Assembly: GCF_000585495.1 (NCBI RefSeq)
Contig: NZ_CP007264.1
Coordinates: forward strand, 1,736,001-1,800,000
Length of the DNA: 64,000 nucleotides
Source: Thermococcus nautili
Lineage (GTDB): Archaea > Methanobacteriota_B > Thermococci > Thermococcales > Thermococcaceae
Direction: 5' to 3'
The number at the start of each line of letters is the position of its first letter. Position 1 is the stretch's first letter. This document shows, in pieces, positions 1 through 8,954 of this stretch. Position numbers and translations under genes: made by a program. Under the pieces are notes generated by a model. That model saw only the letters and a list, made by a program, of their open reading frames with translations. It did no database searches and was not told where the DNA came from.

Positions 1-243
1 CCTCCCGACGAGGGACGTGAACTTCCCGAGGGGAGCAACCGCGACGAGGTACTCGGCTTCCTTAATCCTGTCGCTCGTGTCCCTCATGCCGTACTTCGAG
101 GGCACGAGGATGTTGTTGGAGTTCAGTTTTTCTTCGATAATCTCAACGATTGCCCTCTCGGTTCGGGTGTGGTAGAGGAAGGTGGGCTCCGTCAGGTAAA
201 CGAAGGGCCCGTAGGTTTTCTTCCTCCTCAAAAAGCCCAGCAT
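1..243 (-). CDS. Conserved hypothetical protein, 3' part outside window
   Basis: Reading frame open from an ATG at 243 to the window edge (81 codons visible). The protein begins MLGFLRRKKTYGPFVYL and continues through a TEPTFLYHTRTERAIVEIIEE segment and a DTSDRIKEAEYLVAVAP segment. The alternation of beta-strand and helix, with an early acidic/aromatic motif, recalls Rossmann-like nucleoside-processing folds such as the 2-deoxyribosyltransferase superfamily. This is only a resemblance and the function is unknown. The start is supported by an AGGTGG ribosome binding site a few bases upstream on the minus strand. The C-terminus is not visible. Confidence 0.6.
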   Translation of the reverse strand, partial: MLGFLRRKKTYGPFVYLTEPTFLYHTRTERAIVEIIEEKLNSNNILVPSKYGMRDTSDRIKEAEYLVAVAPLGKFTSLVGR

Positions 244-563
244 TGGACCACCTCAGGTGGGGATAATGTCATCATCTTGGCATCAGGAGGGATGACACTC
301 CTCATCGGTTCGCAACCTAAATCTTCCCTCTCAAGCCTCCTTTCGGCCAAAGGAGTATTTTCAGCGGAGCGGGCGTCATCGGTTAAAGAGGCCCTGTCAT
401 CCAACCCCGTGAGAGTTGTGAAGGAAAATAGTGTTAATTAAGCTTTTGTTTTTGAATGGGTAAGGTTCCCACCTCATGACAACTGGATGGGGGAATCCTC
501 GTGAAAATCTCGTAATCCGATGGTGCTTTAAACTCTTATTCAACATCCCGTGGGGGAGAAAAC
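244..563. other. Intergenic region with no convincing gene
   Basis: About 320 bp lie between two divergently read genes. The only signal I can support is a TATA-like TTTAAA stretch near 526, followed by a GGGGGAG ribosome binding site at 552-558 that serves the DUF3800 gene. A plus-strand ORF can be read across 169-441 but it starts inside the upstream minus-strand gene, has no ribosome binding site and an unlikely composition. No tRNA, repeat array or box C/D structure was seen. Confidence 0.5.
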
Positions 564-1160
564 GTGACTCAAGTGTTCGTGGACGAGAGCGGGGACCTCG
601 GTGGCAGTAGGAGTAACAAGCGATACTTTGTAATTGCAGCTGTGCTCTGCGAGGAGGCTGCAATAAAAACCACGATACAAGACATATCTAAGAAATTTGG
701 ACTACCGGAACTTAAGTTCAGCGAGCTATCTTACGACGAGAAGGTTGAAGCCGTGAAAATGCTCTCCCCTTTGGAATTCAAAGTTGCATACGTGGTCCTT
801 TCAAAGAACGATAGGAAACTGAGGGATTGGCTGGACAAGAGCAAACGCAACAAGAGCTTAGCGGCCATGAAGCTACACGGGGCGTTGGTTCAAGGTCTGC
901 AATCATATGGTGCTCCGCAAATTATCGTTGTGGATAGGAGTCAATACTCAAAGGATATCTCGGGATTTCTCTCAAGAAGGTACTCCCTAGCTGTTGCCCC
1001 GGGCGATTCTCAGAAAAGGGCTGGTCTCCAGCTCGCCGATGCAATGGCTAATGTCATCTACCTCCACTATCAGTACAAAAACGGTGAGCTAATCGATGAA
1101 ATACGGGATAAAATCATCTTCGGAAGGTTCATCAACGAGAGAGAACTCAGAAGGTTATGA
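564..1160 (+). CDS. DUF3800 family protein
   Basis: A 198-residue protein with the hallmarks of DUF3800: an N-terminal VDESGDLG motif (acidic residues 7, 8 and 11), a central IIVVDRS strand with a conserved Asp, and a C-terminal QLADAMANVIY helix. The family has a predicted RNase H-like fold with a metal-binding acidic cluster. It is often found alone near mobile or defence genes and its biochemical role is not established. The start is GTG at 564 behind GGGGGAG. Base composition is visibly more A+T-rich than the genes on either side and the codon choice is less biased, which suggests acquisition by transfer. It stands alone, with no partner gene. Confidence 0.8.
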   Translation: MTQVFVDESGDLGGSRSNKRYFVIAAVLCEEAAIKTTIQDISKKFGLPELKFSELSYDEKVEAVKMLSPLEFKVAYVVLSKNDRKLRDWLDKSKRNKSLAAMKLHGALVQGLQSYGAPQIIVVDRSQYSKDISGFLSRRYSLAVAPGDSQKRAGLQLADAMANVIYLHYQYKNGELIDEIRDKIIFGRFINERELRRL

Positions 1161-1275
1161 GGAGTCGGGTGGCTAGTCCCCTTCCGGGCGACCCCCACCC
1201 TCATACCTCTGAGAGACACTTTGATGGCAGATTTTATTAAACTTTCGGCAGATTTTTGAGTGGTAGGTGATATCC

Positions 1276-2175
1276 ATGCGACTCATTCCGCTCGCCTCTG
1301 AAAGCCTCGGCGTTAGGAGCCTGGCGACGTTCGTGGAAGCTGCTGGCTTAAAAATCCTCATCGACCCCGGCGTCGCCCTCGGGCCGAAGCGCTACGGTCT
1401 CCCGCCGGCAAAAATCGAGCTCGAGACCCTTCAAAAGATGAGGGGGAAGGTACAGGGCTACGCGAGGAAAGCGGACCTCGTGACGATTTCCCACTACCAC
1501 TACGACCACCACACTCCTTTCTTCGAGGGTCTCTACGAGAGCTCCAGCGAAGCCTTTGCGAGGGAAATCTACGAAGGAAAGCTGATATTCACCAAACACC
1601 CCACCGAGAACATCAACTTCAGCCAGAGGAAACGGGCCTGGGCCTTCCTCAAGAAGGCGGAGCCAATAGCTAAGAGGGTGGAGTTCTCGGACGGGAGGAG
1701 CTTCGACCTCGGTGGCGTTACACTGGAGTTCTCGCCGGCGGTTCCGCACGGTAGCGAGGGCTCAAGGCTTGGCTTCGTGGTCATGGCCCTCATAGACGAC
1801 GGAACCAGGCTAATCCACGCCAGCGACATCCAGCTCCTCAACAGGAAGGCCGTCGAGTGGATAATCGAGAAGAACCCCGACGTCCTCATAACGGGTGGAC
1901 CGCCAACTTACCTTGGAAAGCGCGCCGAGGGGAGCTGGGAAACGGGAATTAAAAACCTCAACGAGATAATCCGCGAAACGAACGCCCAAATAATCCTCGA
2001 CCACCACATCGTCAGGGACAGGAACTACCCGCGCTTCTTCGACGAGCTTGAGAAGAGACCGAAGACCTTCGCTGGATTTCTGAAGGTCGAGGACAGACCG
2101 CTGGAGGCCTACAGGAGGGAGCTCCACAAAATCGAGAGGGGCGAGAAAGCGAAGGTCCCGTTCAGGTTAGGTTGA
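1276..2175 (+). CDS. UPF0282 family metallo-beta-lactamase-fold hydrolase
   Basis: A 299-residue metal-dependent hydrolase of the archaeal UPF0282 family. The zinc-binding signature HYHYDHH lies at residues 73-79. Further likely ligands are His in AVPHGSEG, Asp in LIHASDIQ and His in ILDHHIVRD. The architecture is that of the metallo-beta-lactamase superfamily, but the substrate is unknown; nucleic acid or phosphoester hydrolysis is a guess from the superfamily. A GTG nine bases upstream could also be read, but GGTGAT at 1266-1271 places the start at ATG 1276. A TATA-like TTTTATTAAA lies near 1232. The last nine bases overlap the convergent SDR gene. Confidence 0.82.
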   Translation: MRLIPLASESLGVRSLATFVEAAGLKILIDPGVALGPKRYGLPPAKIELETLQKMRGKVQGYARKADLVTISHYHYDHHTPFFEGLYESSSEAFAREIYEGKLIFTKHPTENINFSQRKRAWAFLKKAEPIAKRVEFSDGRSFDLGGVTLEFSPAVPHGSEGSRLGFVVMALIDDGTRLIHASDIQLLNRKAVEWIIEKNPDVLITGGPPTYLGKRAEGSWETGIKNLNEIIRETNAQIILDHHIVRDRNYPRFFDELEKRPKTFAGFLKVEDRPLEAYRRELHKIERGEKAKVPFRLG

Positions 2176-2958
2176 GAGGAAGCCGCCGTCGACTGGAATC
2201 ACCGCCCCGTTCACGTAGCTTGCCAAATCACTAGCCAGGAAGAGAATAACCCTCGCCACCTCGTCAGGCTCGCCGAAGCGCCCCATGGGAAGCCGGGCGT
2301 TGAAGTGGAAGGATATTCCTATCTTTTCCATGTCGAACTTCATTATCGCCTCCTTCTTAAGTTTCTTCACGCCCTCGGTCTCTATCCCGCCGGGAACTAT
2401 GACGTTCGCCCGTATTCTCTTCCCGTACTCCCTCGCGATGGCCCTCGTGAGGGCTACCACGCCGAGCTTCGCGGTGTCGTAGTGGGCCAGGCCCCTCGCA
2501 AAGGGGAGGAACGCCTCTATGGAGCTCACGTTGATTATCACGCCGCCCCGTTCTTTCCTCGTCCTGACGAAGTGCTGGCACATCCAGAACACCGAGTGGA
2601 GGTTTATCGCCATGACCCTCTCGTAGAACCCCTCGTCCACCTCCTCGAAGTCCCTGAACCAGTAAACTCCCGCGTTGTTCACCAGTATATCCGGCTCCCT
2701 GCCCTTCAGGGCCTCCCACAGCGCGTCTATCTCCACCTTCCGCGAAAGGTCCACACGGTGGACGTTCACCTCGACGCCGAACTCCCCGGCGAGTTCCCCC
2801 GTCGCCTTCAGGCCGAACTCGTCAACGTCCACAAGCTCGAGGTCCGCCCCGGCCTCGGCGAAGCGAAGCGCCGTTGCGCGGCCTATTCCCGAAGCGGCGC
2901 CCGTAATCAGGGCCCTCCTTCCCGAGAGGGAAATCAGCTCAGATAGAGGAGCGGCCAT
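2167..2958 (-). CDS. Short-chain dehydrogenase/reductase (SDR)
   Basis: A 263-residue classical SDR oxidoreductase. The nucleotide-binding motif TGAASGIG is at 19-26, NNAG at 94-97, catalytic Ser at 145/146, and YxxxK (Tyr160, Lys164) follows. An acidic residue (Asp) sits at the end of the second beta strand, a position that in SDRs usually favours NAD(H). The C-terminus ends in the usual VNGAVIPVDGG cofactor/substrate loop. The substrate cannot be told from sequence. It lies 40 nt downstream of the TetR gene on the same strand and is probably the last gene of an MMPL-tetR-SDR transcript, which would link it to lipid or hydrophobic-compound metabolism. Confidence 0.88.
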   Translation of the reverse strand: MAAPLSELISLSGRRALITGAASGIGRATALRFAEAGADLELVDVDEFGLKATGELAGEFGVEVNVHRVDLSRKVEIDALWEALKGREPDILVNNAGVYWFRDFEEVDEGFYERVMAINLHSVFWMCQHFVRTRKERGGVIINVSSIEAFLPFARGLAHYDTAKLGVVALTRAIAREYGKRIRANVIVPGGIETEGVKKLKKEAIMKFDMEKIGISFHFNARLPMGRFGEPDEVARVILFLASDLASYVNGAVIPVDGGFLST

Positions 2959-2998
2959 TGGAATCCCCTAATGTAATACGGCACAGGGGCTCTAAACA

Positions 2999-3550
2999 CT
3001 ATCGGCACAGCACCATCCTGAGGGTCTCCCTCTTCGCCTCCTCCACGGAGACGTTTCCGTCGAGGAAAAGGTAGTCGAAGGCGAAGCCGTCTATGAGTGA
3101 GACGAGAAGGAAGGCCCTTACCCGCGGGTTTTCTACGCCGGCATCGCGGAGGAGGCCTTCAATCATCTCAAGGTACCTCTCGGCCATCTCGCGCCACTCC
3201 TCCTCCCACTCGCCCCGCTTCAGGCTCTCCTCGTAGAACTCAAGGAAGAACCGGTAGAGCTTCTGGTTCTGGCTCACGAAGTCGAACATCGCTCCGACCA
3301 GCACCCGGAGCCTCTCCTCGGGGCCATCGGCTTTTTCCATGACCTCCCCGAGCTCCCGCTCCCACTGGGTGAGGTAGTGGAAGAAAACGGCCTTAGCGAG
3401 CTCGTACTTGCTCGGGAAGTGGTGGAAGAGCCCTCCCTTTGAGACGCCGGCTTTTCTGGCTATCTCCTCGACCGATACCTCATGGTATGAGCGTTCGCTG
3501 AAGAGCTCAAGGGCAGCTTCGATTATCCTCGTCCGCGTGTCCCTCGCCAT
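2999..3550 (-). CDS. TetR/AcrR family transcriptional regulator
   Basis: A 183-residue one-component regulator. The N-terminal HTH (about residues 8-55: TRIIEAALELF, then VEEIARKAGVSKGGLFHHF) is typical TetR; the rest is a helical ligand-binding domain. A longer reading from GTG 3580 adds ten residues, but the sequence before ATG 3550 (GGGGGAT) looks like the real ribosome binding site. It sits directly downstream of the MMPL transporter gene and upstream of the SDR. The perfect palindrome in front of the transporter gene (5965-5978) is the obvious candidate operator, so the operon is probably autoregulated. Hydrophobic or lipid-like ligands are likely because the target is an RND/MMPL exporter; that is inference. 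Confidence 0.88.
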   Translation of the reverse strand: MARDTRTRIIEAALELFSERSYHEVSVEEIARKAGVSKGGLFHHFPSKYELAKAVFFHYLTQWERELGEVMEKADGPEERLRVLVGAMFDFVSQNQKLYRFFLEFYEESLKRGEWEEEWREMAERYLEMIEGLLRDAGVENPRVRAFLLVSLIDGFAFDYLFLDGNVSVEEAKRETLRMVLCR

Positions 3551-3607
3551 GCCATCCCCCGGCCTTCCTTGGTGGGCCACCTAAAAATACTTTGTGAAAA
3601 AATGAAA

Positions 3608-5953
3608 TCACCGGAGGAGCCTCACCATGGCCGGCAGGAGAACCACGGCCCCGAGGAAGCTGTAGACGAGGCCGAACAGCACGGTCGCCGCGAACTGGGT
3701 CACTACAGGTATGGGGATTGTGACGAGGACTCCAAAGGCTATCAGCGTCGTCAGCGCCGAGTAGAGCACCTCCCTGCCCGCGGTTGAGACCGCAGTCGAG
3801 TAGGCCTCCCGGAACCCTTTTCCTGTCCTTCTCTCGATGACCCAGCGGTTGGCGACGTGGATTGGGTAGTCTATGCCTATTCCGACTATTATCGCACCTA
3901 CCATGGCCGTCATCGCGTTGAGCGGGATGTTGAGGAGCTTCATCGTGGCGAAGAGCCAGCCGAGGACCGCGAGGGGGACGAGCGCCGCGAGGAGCCCTTC
4001 CAGGGGGGCGCGGTGCGCAACGGCGAACGAAACGGGCAGTACGGTTAGGGTAAAGGCCAGACACAGGAGGATTGAGAGAATCATGGCGTTCCTCATGTCG
4101 TCGAGCCCCTTGGCCCATATTATCGGGTCGCCGGTTATCGTGGCGTTCAGCCCCCTGAAGTCCTCCCTCAGCTCCCTCAGGAGCTCCTTCCCGTGGTAGC
4201 CGAAGTCCGTCCTTGAGGGGACGACGAGGAGAAGGCCGTCAAAGTGTCCGTTGCTCTCGTGAAGGTAAAAGCGCCCTGTTCTTGTCTCGTATGCCTCCTT
4301 CAGAAACTCCTCGAGCTCGCGGGGTGTCACGTTTGAGTCAATCCAGCCGTCCCCGTTCCTATCAACGAGGGCGTAGGCTTTACTGACCCCCGGGTTCTCG
4401 GCGGCAATTATGGGTAGCGCACTCAGGAGCCACTCAACGGCCGGTTTTCCGCCGGATTTGACCACGTACCTGTCGTCGGCCATTCTCTGCACGGCAATCT
4501 GGAGCCTCCTCCAGAGGGCTGGGTCCGTCAGGTTCCCATCAACGCGGACGTAGACCCTCTCGGTCCCGATGTCGAATTTGCTGTTCAGGAGCTCGTAGGC
4601 CTTTGTAACGCGCAGGTCCTTCGCGAGCTCACCTGTGGGGTTGTACGAGGCCTTCATTCCGAGGCCGAGGGACCAGCCAACCGCCGCCACAAGGAAAGCA
4701 GAGATGACGAGCAGGCCCGCGAACCGTTTGTCCGAGAGCGCCCCGATGGCAAGGCGGGCCCGTCCCTTCCTTCGCGCGGGGGGAGCGGAAGGGCGGAGGA
4801 CCTTAAGGGCCGGAACGAACGTCACGTTGAGAACGAAGACCGAGAGGATTGCAAAGGCCGAGAGGAACCCGAAGCGCCTCATGCTCGGGAGGCTTGAGAT
4901 GGCGTTTGAGGAGAAGCCGACGACGGTCGTGACCATAGCAAGGAGGAGAGCCACGCCGACGGTCGAGAGCACGGCCTTCATGGCATCCTTCGGTCCGAGG
5001 TTCAGCTTCTCGCGGTAGCCCATGAGGACGTGGAAGGAGAAGTCTATGCCGAGGCCGAGGACGAGAATCGGCACCATGCCTGCCATGAGGTCCAGCTTCC
5101 AGCCGAGCGCGCCCGCGAGGCCGAACGTCCACACCACCGCGAGGAACAGCGTGATGAGCGATATGGCAACGTCCCCGAGGCTCCTGAAGTTCAGGTACAT
5201 GAGGGCGAGGATTAGGACAAGGGCGAGCAGGAAGGCGGGCGCGAGGCGCTCCTCGGTCTTGACGTAGTAGTAGTTCATCAGGTGGAACCCGTAGGTGAGG
5301 GAGTCGTTGTCAACCGAGAGGGCGTCGCCCTCTATCTCGAGCTCGGCCTTTTCAAGCTCGTCCTCCGGGTAGCTCGCGTTGAGGAGGACGTAGATTGCCA
5401 TTGAGGGGCTCTCCATCCTTTCCCGGTTGAAGTCCCTGGGGAGGAGCGAGAGGGCGTAATCCTTCATCTGCTCCGGGACAGAGGGGTCGCTCAGGAACTC
5501 CCTCAGCGTCTCGCGGATTTCGGCGGCCGTTTTGAAGGAGCGCATCTCCTCGAGAACCCGGTCCGGGGTGGGGCTTACTCCCTCCTTCGCGAGCCTGTAA
5601 GATGCGAGAACCGCGGGAAGGGACGTCACGGCGTTTTCCTTCGGCTCAATGAGGAATTCCCCCGCACTGCCGTCCATTATTTTCTCCGTCAGTTCGGCCG
5701 TTTTGGAGAAGTACTCAGGTGTCAGCACGTTGCTCCCCCTGAAAACGACCACAACTGGCTCCACATTGCCGAAGTCCCTTTGAATCTTCTCAAGGGCCTT
5801 CACCTCCGGGTAGTTGGGAAATAAAGCGTTCAGGCTCGTTTCCTCCTTGAGCTGCGAGGCGAAGGCCATGAAGACCAGCGTGACGAGCAGAATTACTGCA
5901 ATCGTTCTCTTCGGCTTCTCAACCACGAGGTCTGCAAAGCCCATCCGGTTCAC
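3608..5953 (-). CDS. RND superfamily transporter, MMPL/HAE3 type
   Basis: A 781-residue membrane protein with the internal duplication of RND transporters. There is one N-terminal transmembrane helix (about 16-33), a large extracytoplasmic loop (34-235), a block of five helices (about 238-390), a helix near 410-430, a second large loop (430-635) and a final helix block (640-781). MMPL/HAE3 proteins move lipids, hopanoids or other hydrophobic molecules across or out of the membrane using the ion gradient; in an archaeon an isoprenoid lipid or xenobiotic is a plausible cargo. ATG 5953 lies 11 nt upstream of the palindrome at 5965-5978. The tetR and SDR genes follow on the same strand. Confidence 0.88.
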   Translation of the reverse strand: MNRMGFADLVVEKPKRTIAVILLVTLVFMAFASQLKEETSLNALFPNYPEVKALEKIQRDFGNVEPVVVVFRGSNVLTPEYFSKTAELTEKIMDGSAGEFLIEPKENAVTSLPAVLASYRLAKEGVSPTPDRVLEEMRSFKTAAEIRETLREFLSDPSVPEQMKDYALSLLPRDFNRERMESPSMAIYVLLNASYPEDELEKAELEIEGDALSVDNDSLTYGFHLMNYYYVKTEERLAPAFLLALVLILALMYLNFRSLGDVAISLITLFLAVVWTFGLAGALGWKLDLMAGMVPILVLGLGIDFSFHVLMGYREKLNLGPKDAMKAVLSTVGVALLLAMVTTVVGFSSNAISSLPSMRRFGFLSAFAILSVFVLNVTFVPALKVLRPSAPPARRKGRARLAIGALSDKRFAGLLVISAFLVAAVGWSLGLGMKASYNPTGELAKDLRVTKAYELLNSKFDIGTERVYVRVDGNLTDPALWRRLQIAVQRMADDRYVVKSGGKPAVEWLLSALPIIAAENPGVSKAYALVDRNGDGWIDSNVTPRELEEFLKEAYETRTGRFYLHESNGHFDGLLLVVPSRTDFGYHGKELLRELREDFRGLNATITGDPIIWAKGLDDMRNAMILSILLCLAFTLTVLPVSFAVAHRAPLEGLLAALVPLAVLGWLFATMKLLNIPLNAMTAMVGAIIVGIGIDYPIHVANRWVIERRTGKGFREAYSTAVSTAGREVLYSALTTLIAFGVLVTIPIPVVTQFAATVLFGLVYSFLGAVVLLPAMVRLLR

Positions 5954-5964
5954 CCCCTTTACCT

Positions 5965-5978
5965 ACCGACCGGTCGGT
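5965..5978 (-). promoter_or_regulatory. Probable TetR operator (ACCGACCGGTCGGT)
   Basis: A perfect 14-bp palindrome, ACCGACCGGTCGGT, lies between the TATA box (5986-5995) and the MMPL start codon at 5953, where the transcription start should be. The layout is that of a repressor site. The TetR gene two genes down is the natural candidate to bind it. The sequence is close to the CCGACCGGTCGG-type sites of several TetR-family lipid regulators. Confidence 0.7.
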
Positions 5979-5985
5979 TTGCAAC

Positions 5986-5995
5986 CTTATAAGCT
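5986..5995 (-). promoter_or_regulatory. TATA box of MMPL-tetR-SDR operon
   Basis: On the minus strand the sequence AAAAGCTTATAAGG precedes the palindrome. Its core GCTTATAAGG is a normal archaeal TATA element and predicts a start of transcription inside or just after the 14-bp operator. Confidence 0.6.
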
Positions 5996-6049
5996 TTTCT
6001 CTGGAAACCCTTAAATCGGTTCGTGAGAAGTCCATTTCAGGTGAGACCG

Positions 6050-7222
6050 ATGAGGAACTTCTACATCGCCCACGAGGAGGATATAAAGGCTGGAAAGACG
6101 ACGGACGTTTACTTCATTCGAACGAAGAAGATACTGACCGAGAAGGGAATCCACAGGAAGGTTTTCGCCGACGTCACCACGACTTCCCTCCCCAAGGGAT
6201 GGAAGTGGGGCGTTCTCGCGGGAATTGAGGAGGTCGCGAAGCTCCTCGAAGGTCTGCCGGTGAACGTCTACGCGATGAGAGAGGGCACTATATTCCACCC
6301 CTACGAGCCGGTTCTCCAAATTGAAGGCTACTACGAGGAGTTCGGAGTCTATGAAACGGCCCTACTCGGAATGCTCAGCCAGGCGAGCGGGATAGCGACG
6401 GCCGCCCTGAGAATCAAGATAGCGGCCAACTTCAAGCCGGTTTACTCATTCGGAATAAGGCACATGCACCCGGCCATAGCGCCGATGATTGACAGAGCGG
6501 CCTTCATAGGCGGCTGCGACGGCGTTAGCGGCGTCCTAGGAGCGGAGATGATAGGGGAGAAGCCCGTTGGAACTATGCCCCACGCGTTAATACTCACAGT
6601 CGGTGACCAGGTGAAGGCCTGGAAGTACTTCGACGAGGTCGTCGAGCCCGAAGTACCGAGGACAGCCCTCGTTGACACGCTCTGCGACGAGAAGTTCGAG
6701 GCGCTGATGGCGGCCGAGGCTCTGGGCGAGAGATTAACTGCGGTTAGGCTTGACACTCCGGGCTCGAGGAGGGGCAACTTCAGAAAGATAATCGAGGAGG
6801 TCCGCTGGGAGCTCAACTTAAGGGGCTACGACTGGGTGAAGATTTTCGTGAGCGGTGGGCTGAACGAGGAGAGCATAAAGGAAATTGTTGACGTGGCAGA
6901 CGCCTTCGGCGTCGGTTCTGCCATAGCGAGCGCAAAGCCGGTAGACTTCTCGCTCGACATCGTTGAGGTTGAAGGGAAGCCGATAACGAAGCGCGGGAAG
7001 CTGAGCGGGAGGAAACAGGTCTATCGCTGTGAGAACGGCCACTACCACCGCGTTCCGGCCGATAAAAAGCTCGAACGCTGTCCAGTCTGCGGCGCCAAGG
7101 TTGAGCCGCTTCTCCAGCCCCTCATCGAGAACGGTGAGATAGTGGCCGAGCTCCCGAAGGCAAGGGAGATAAGGGAGTACGTCCTCGAGCAGGCCGAGAA
7201 GTTCAAACTGAGCCTTGAATGA
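6050..7222 (+). CDS. pncB: Nicotinate phosphoribosyltransferase
   Basis: A 390-residue enzyme that joins nicotinate and PRPP to give nicotinate mononucleotide in the NAD salvage (Preiss-Handler) pathway. The type II phosphoribosyltransferase barrel carries the SFGIRHMHPA segment with the catalytic-type His, LDTPGSRRGNF, and IFVSGGLNEESI near the end of the barrel. The C-terminal part holds a zinc ribbon (Cys327, His331/His333, Cys344, Cys347 in CPVC), as in the archaeal members of the family. A GTG 27 nt upstream is in frame, but GGTGAGA immediately before ATG 6050 fixes the start. It is divergent from the MMPL operon and convergent with ferredoxin. Confidence 0.92.
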   Translation: MRNFYIAHEEDIKAGKTTDVYFIRTKKILTEKGIHRKVFADVTTTSLPKGWKWGVLAGIEEVAKLLEGLPVNVYAMREGTIFHPYEPVLQIEGYYEEFGVYETALLGMLSQASGIATAALRIKIAANFKPVYSFGIRHMHPAIAPMIDRAAFIGGCDGVSGVLGAEMIGEKPVGTMPHALILTVGDQVKAWKYFDEVVEPEVPRTALVDTLCDEKFEALMAAEALGERLTAVRLDTPGSRRGNFRKIIEEVRWELNLRGYDWVKIFVSGGLNEESIKEIVDVADAFGVGSAIASAKPVDFSLDIVEVEGKPITKRGKLSGRKQVYRCENGHYHRVPADKKLERCPVCGAKVEPLLQPLIENGEIVAELPKAREIREYVLEQAEKFKLSLE

Positions 7223-7293
7223 GCTCCTCTCCAATATCTTGTTTTTCAGATAGCTCGCAGAAAAGTCCGACAAGGAATAGGAAAGAGAGGCCT

Positions 7294-7503
<210 letters not shown>

Positions 7504-7628
7504 TCACCGGGCTTAAGTGCGCTCGGACGAATATAAACTTTTCGTTCCTAAAACCGACGGTTTGAAACGATAGTCTGTGGAAAGGGAAGCGAAAGAAAGC
7601 GACGATGAACAGGAAAAGGCAGGATGGG

Positions 7629-8159
7629 TCAGTAAAGGCCCAGCCTCTTCTTGTACTCCGGGCTGATTCTGTCCGGCGTCCACGGCGGGTCGAAGGTAAG
7701 TTCAATCTCGGCATCCTTAACGCCCGGAATCTCAAGGATTTTGTCCTCAACTGCCCTGAGAATCCACATTGTCAGCGGACAGCCGGGGGTCGTCATCGTC
7801 ATTTTGACGTAAACGGTGTTGTCGGGGTTAACCTTCACCTCGTAGATGAGGCCGAGGTTGACGACGTCTATTCCAATCTCGGGGTCTATGACCTCCTTGA
7901 GCTTCTCAAGTATCATCTCCTCGGTTATCTTGACGTCGCCCGCTTCCTTCACTTCCCTCTCGCGGTTGATGGTTATCAAGCCGACCCCCTCGAGCTTTCC
8001 GAGCTCGGAGTGGAGCTTTATGAGAACGTTGTCTATATCGGGGGTGTCCTTTGCAAGAGTAACCGTGACGTTGCCCTTATCGTCAACTTCGATTGAGCGG
8101 ATGAACTTCTCGTCAACGACCGATTTCACGACCTTCTCAACCTCTTCCTTCGTGACCAT
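7629..8159 (-). CDS. MIP18/PaaD-family Fe-S assembly factor (DUF59)
   Basis: A 176-residue protein. The C-terminal two thirds (about 75-170) are a MIP18/DUF59 domain with IDPEIGIDVVNLGLIY and the conserved TTPGCPLT cysteine (Cys127). The first 70 residues form an extra alpha/beta unit of unknown role. Homologues (SufT, CIA2/MIP18) help load Fe-S clusters onto target proteins. The neighbouring ferredoxin gene is a sensible companion but lies about 130 nt downstream behind its own TATA box. A GTG nine nt upstream is in frame; GGTGGTGAG just before ATG 8159 favours the ATG. Confidence 0.85.
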   Translation of the reverse strand: MVTKEEVEKVVKSVVDEKFIRSIEVDDKGNVTVTLAKDTPDIDNVLIKLHSELGKLEGVGLITINREREVKEAGDVKITEEMILEKLKEVIDPEIGIDVVNLGLIYEVKVNPDNTVYVKMTMTTPGCPLTMWILRAVEDKILEIPGVKDAEIELTFDPPWTPDRISPEYKKRLGLY

Positions 8160-8219
8160 ACTCACCACCGCTCCAACTTAAGAACTACACATTTAAACCT
8201 TTTGGGCCAAAGTTGTGAA

Positions 8220-8954
8220 CTAACGGAGGAGGACGTCCCTCATCAGCTCGACGGCCATTTCGGGGCTCAACGCCCTCGCCCGCGTCTCCCTCAGAATCCT
8301 CTGGATGGCCAAACGCTTGGTCGAAGGCGCCCTCCTAAACAGCTCCCAGAGAAGGGGACAGCCGAAGCTCAGCCTGTAAGGCCCGATTATCTCGATAATC
8401 TCTCCCTTGTCGAGGGCGAGAAAGGCGGGAAAGTTAAGGATAACGATGCCGTTCTTTTCGTAAATCGAAATCAAACCTGAACTCAGCATGTCGCCCGTCG
8501 CAAGGATTCTCACGCCAAGCTCCCTCGCCTTCCGCTCAACCGCTTCCATGACCATTGAGTGACAGCGGCCGCAGATTGGTGCCCCTTTCTCAATCAGCTC
8601 CCGCATCGTCTCCTCGTAACCCGGCACCTCGACGAGTACTGCGTTCTCGGAACGAACCTTTTGGAGGGTTTTTTCGCCCATCTGGGGCAGTTTCGCGGTT
8701 ACTGGAACGACGTCAAAGCCTGCCCAGCGGAGGATTTTCAGCGTTGCCGTGCTGTCGGAGCCAGCGGAGAAGGCCACAGCGACCTTGGCATCAGTGGGAG
8801 TCCTTTCGAAGTCTCTTCCTTCGAGGCGGAAGAGGACGAGCTCCCTCAGCCTGGAATACGCGCTCTCGCCTATCGCTTCCCTCACGCGCTCGAGGGCTTC
8901 AAGGTTGTAGCAGAGGCGGTAGCGCTTGACAGGGTCTTGGGTGGGGGTGAGCAT
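8220..8954 (-). CDS. PP-loop superfamily ATPase
   Basis: A 244-residue adenylating enzyme of the PP-loop (AANH) class. The pyrophosphate-binding loop FSAGSDST is at 62-69. A CxxC pair (Cys128, Cys131) and a later Cys199 resemble the cysteines of tRNA-thiolating and sulfur-transferring members such as TtcA/NcsA, but no full THUMP or rhodanese domain is present. It belongs to an archaeal group annotated only as predicted ATPase. It is translationally coupled to the upstream nuclease: the TAA of that gene (8955-8957) touches its ATG, and the GAGGAGGT ribosome binding site lies within the upstream coding sequence. A joint role of the two in modification and recognition of nucleic acid is inferred. 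Confidence 0.78.
   Translation of the reverse strand: MLTPTQDPVKRYRLCYNLEALERVREAIGESAYSRLRELVLFRLEGRDFERTPTDAKVAVAFSAGSDSTATLKILRWAGFDVVPVTAKLPQMGEKTLQKVRSENAVLVEVPGYEETMRELIEKGAPICGRCHSMVMEAVERKARELGVRILATGDMLSSGLISIYEKNGIVILNFPAFLALDKGEIIEIIGPYRLSFGCPLLWELFRRAPSTKRLAIQRILRETRARALSPEMAVELMRDVLLR

Noticed and set aside
244-441. A 90-codon plus-strand frame reaching 441
   Set aside because: It begins inside the minus-strand gene at 1-243, has no promoter or ribosome binding site and a composition unlike real proteins.
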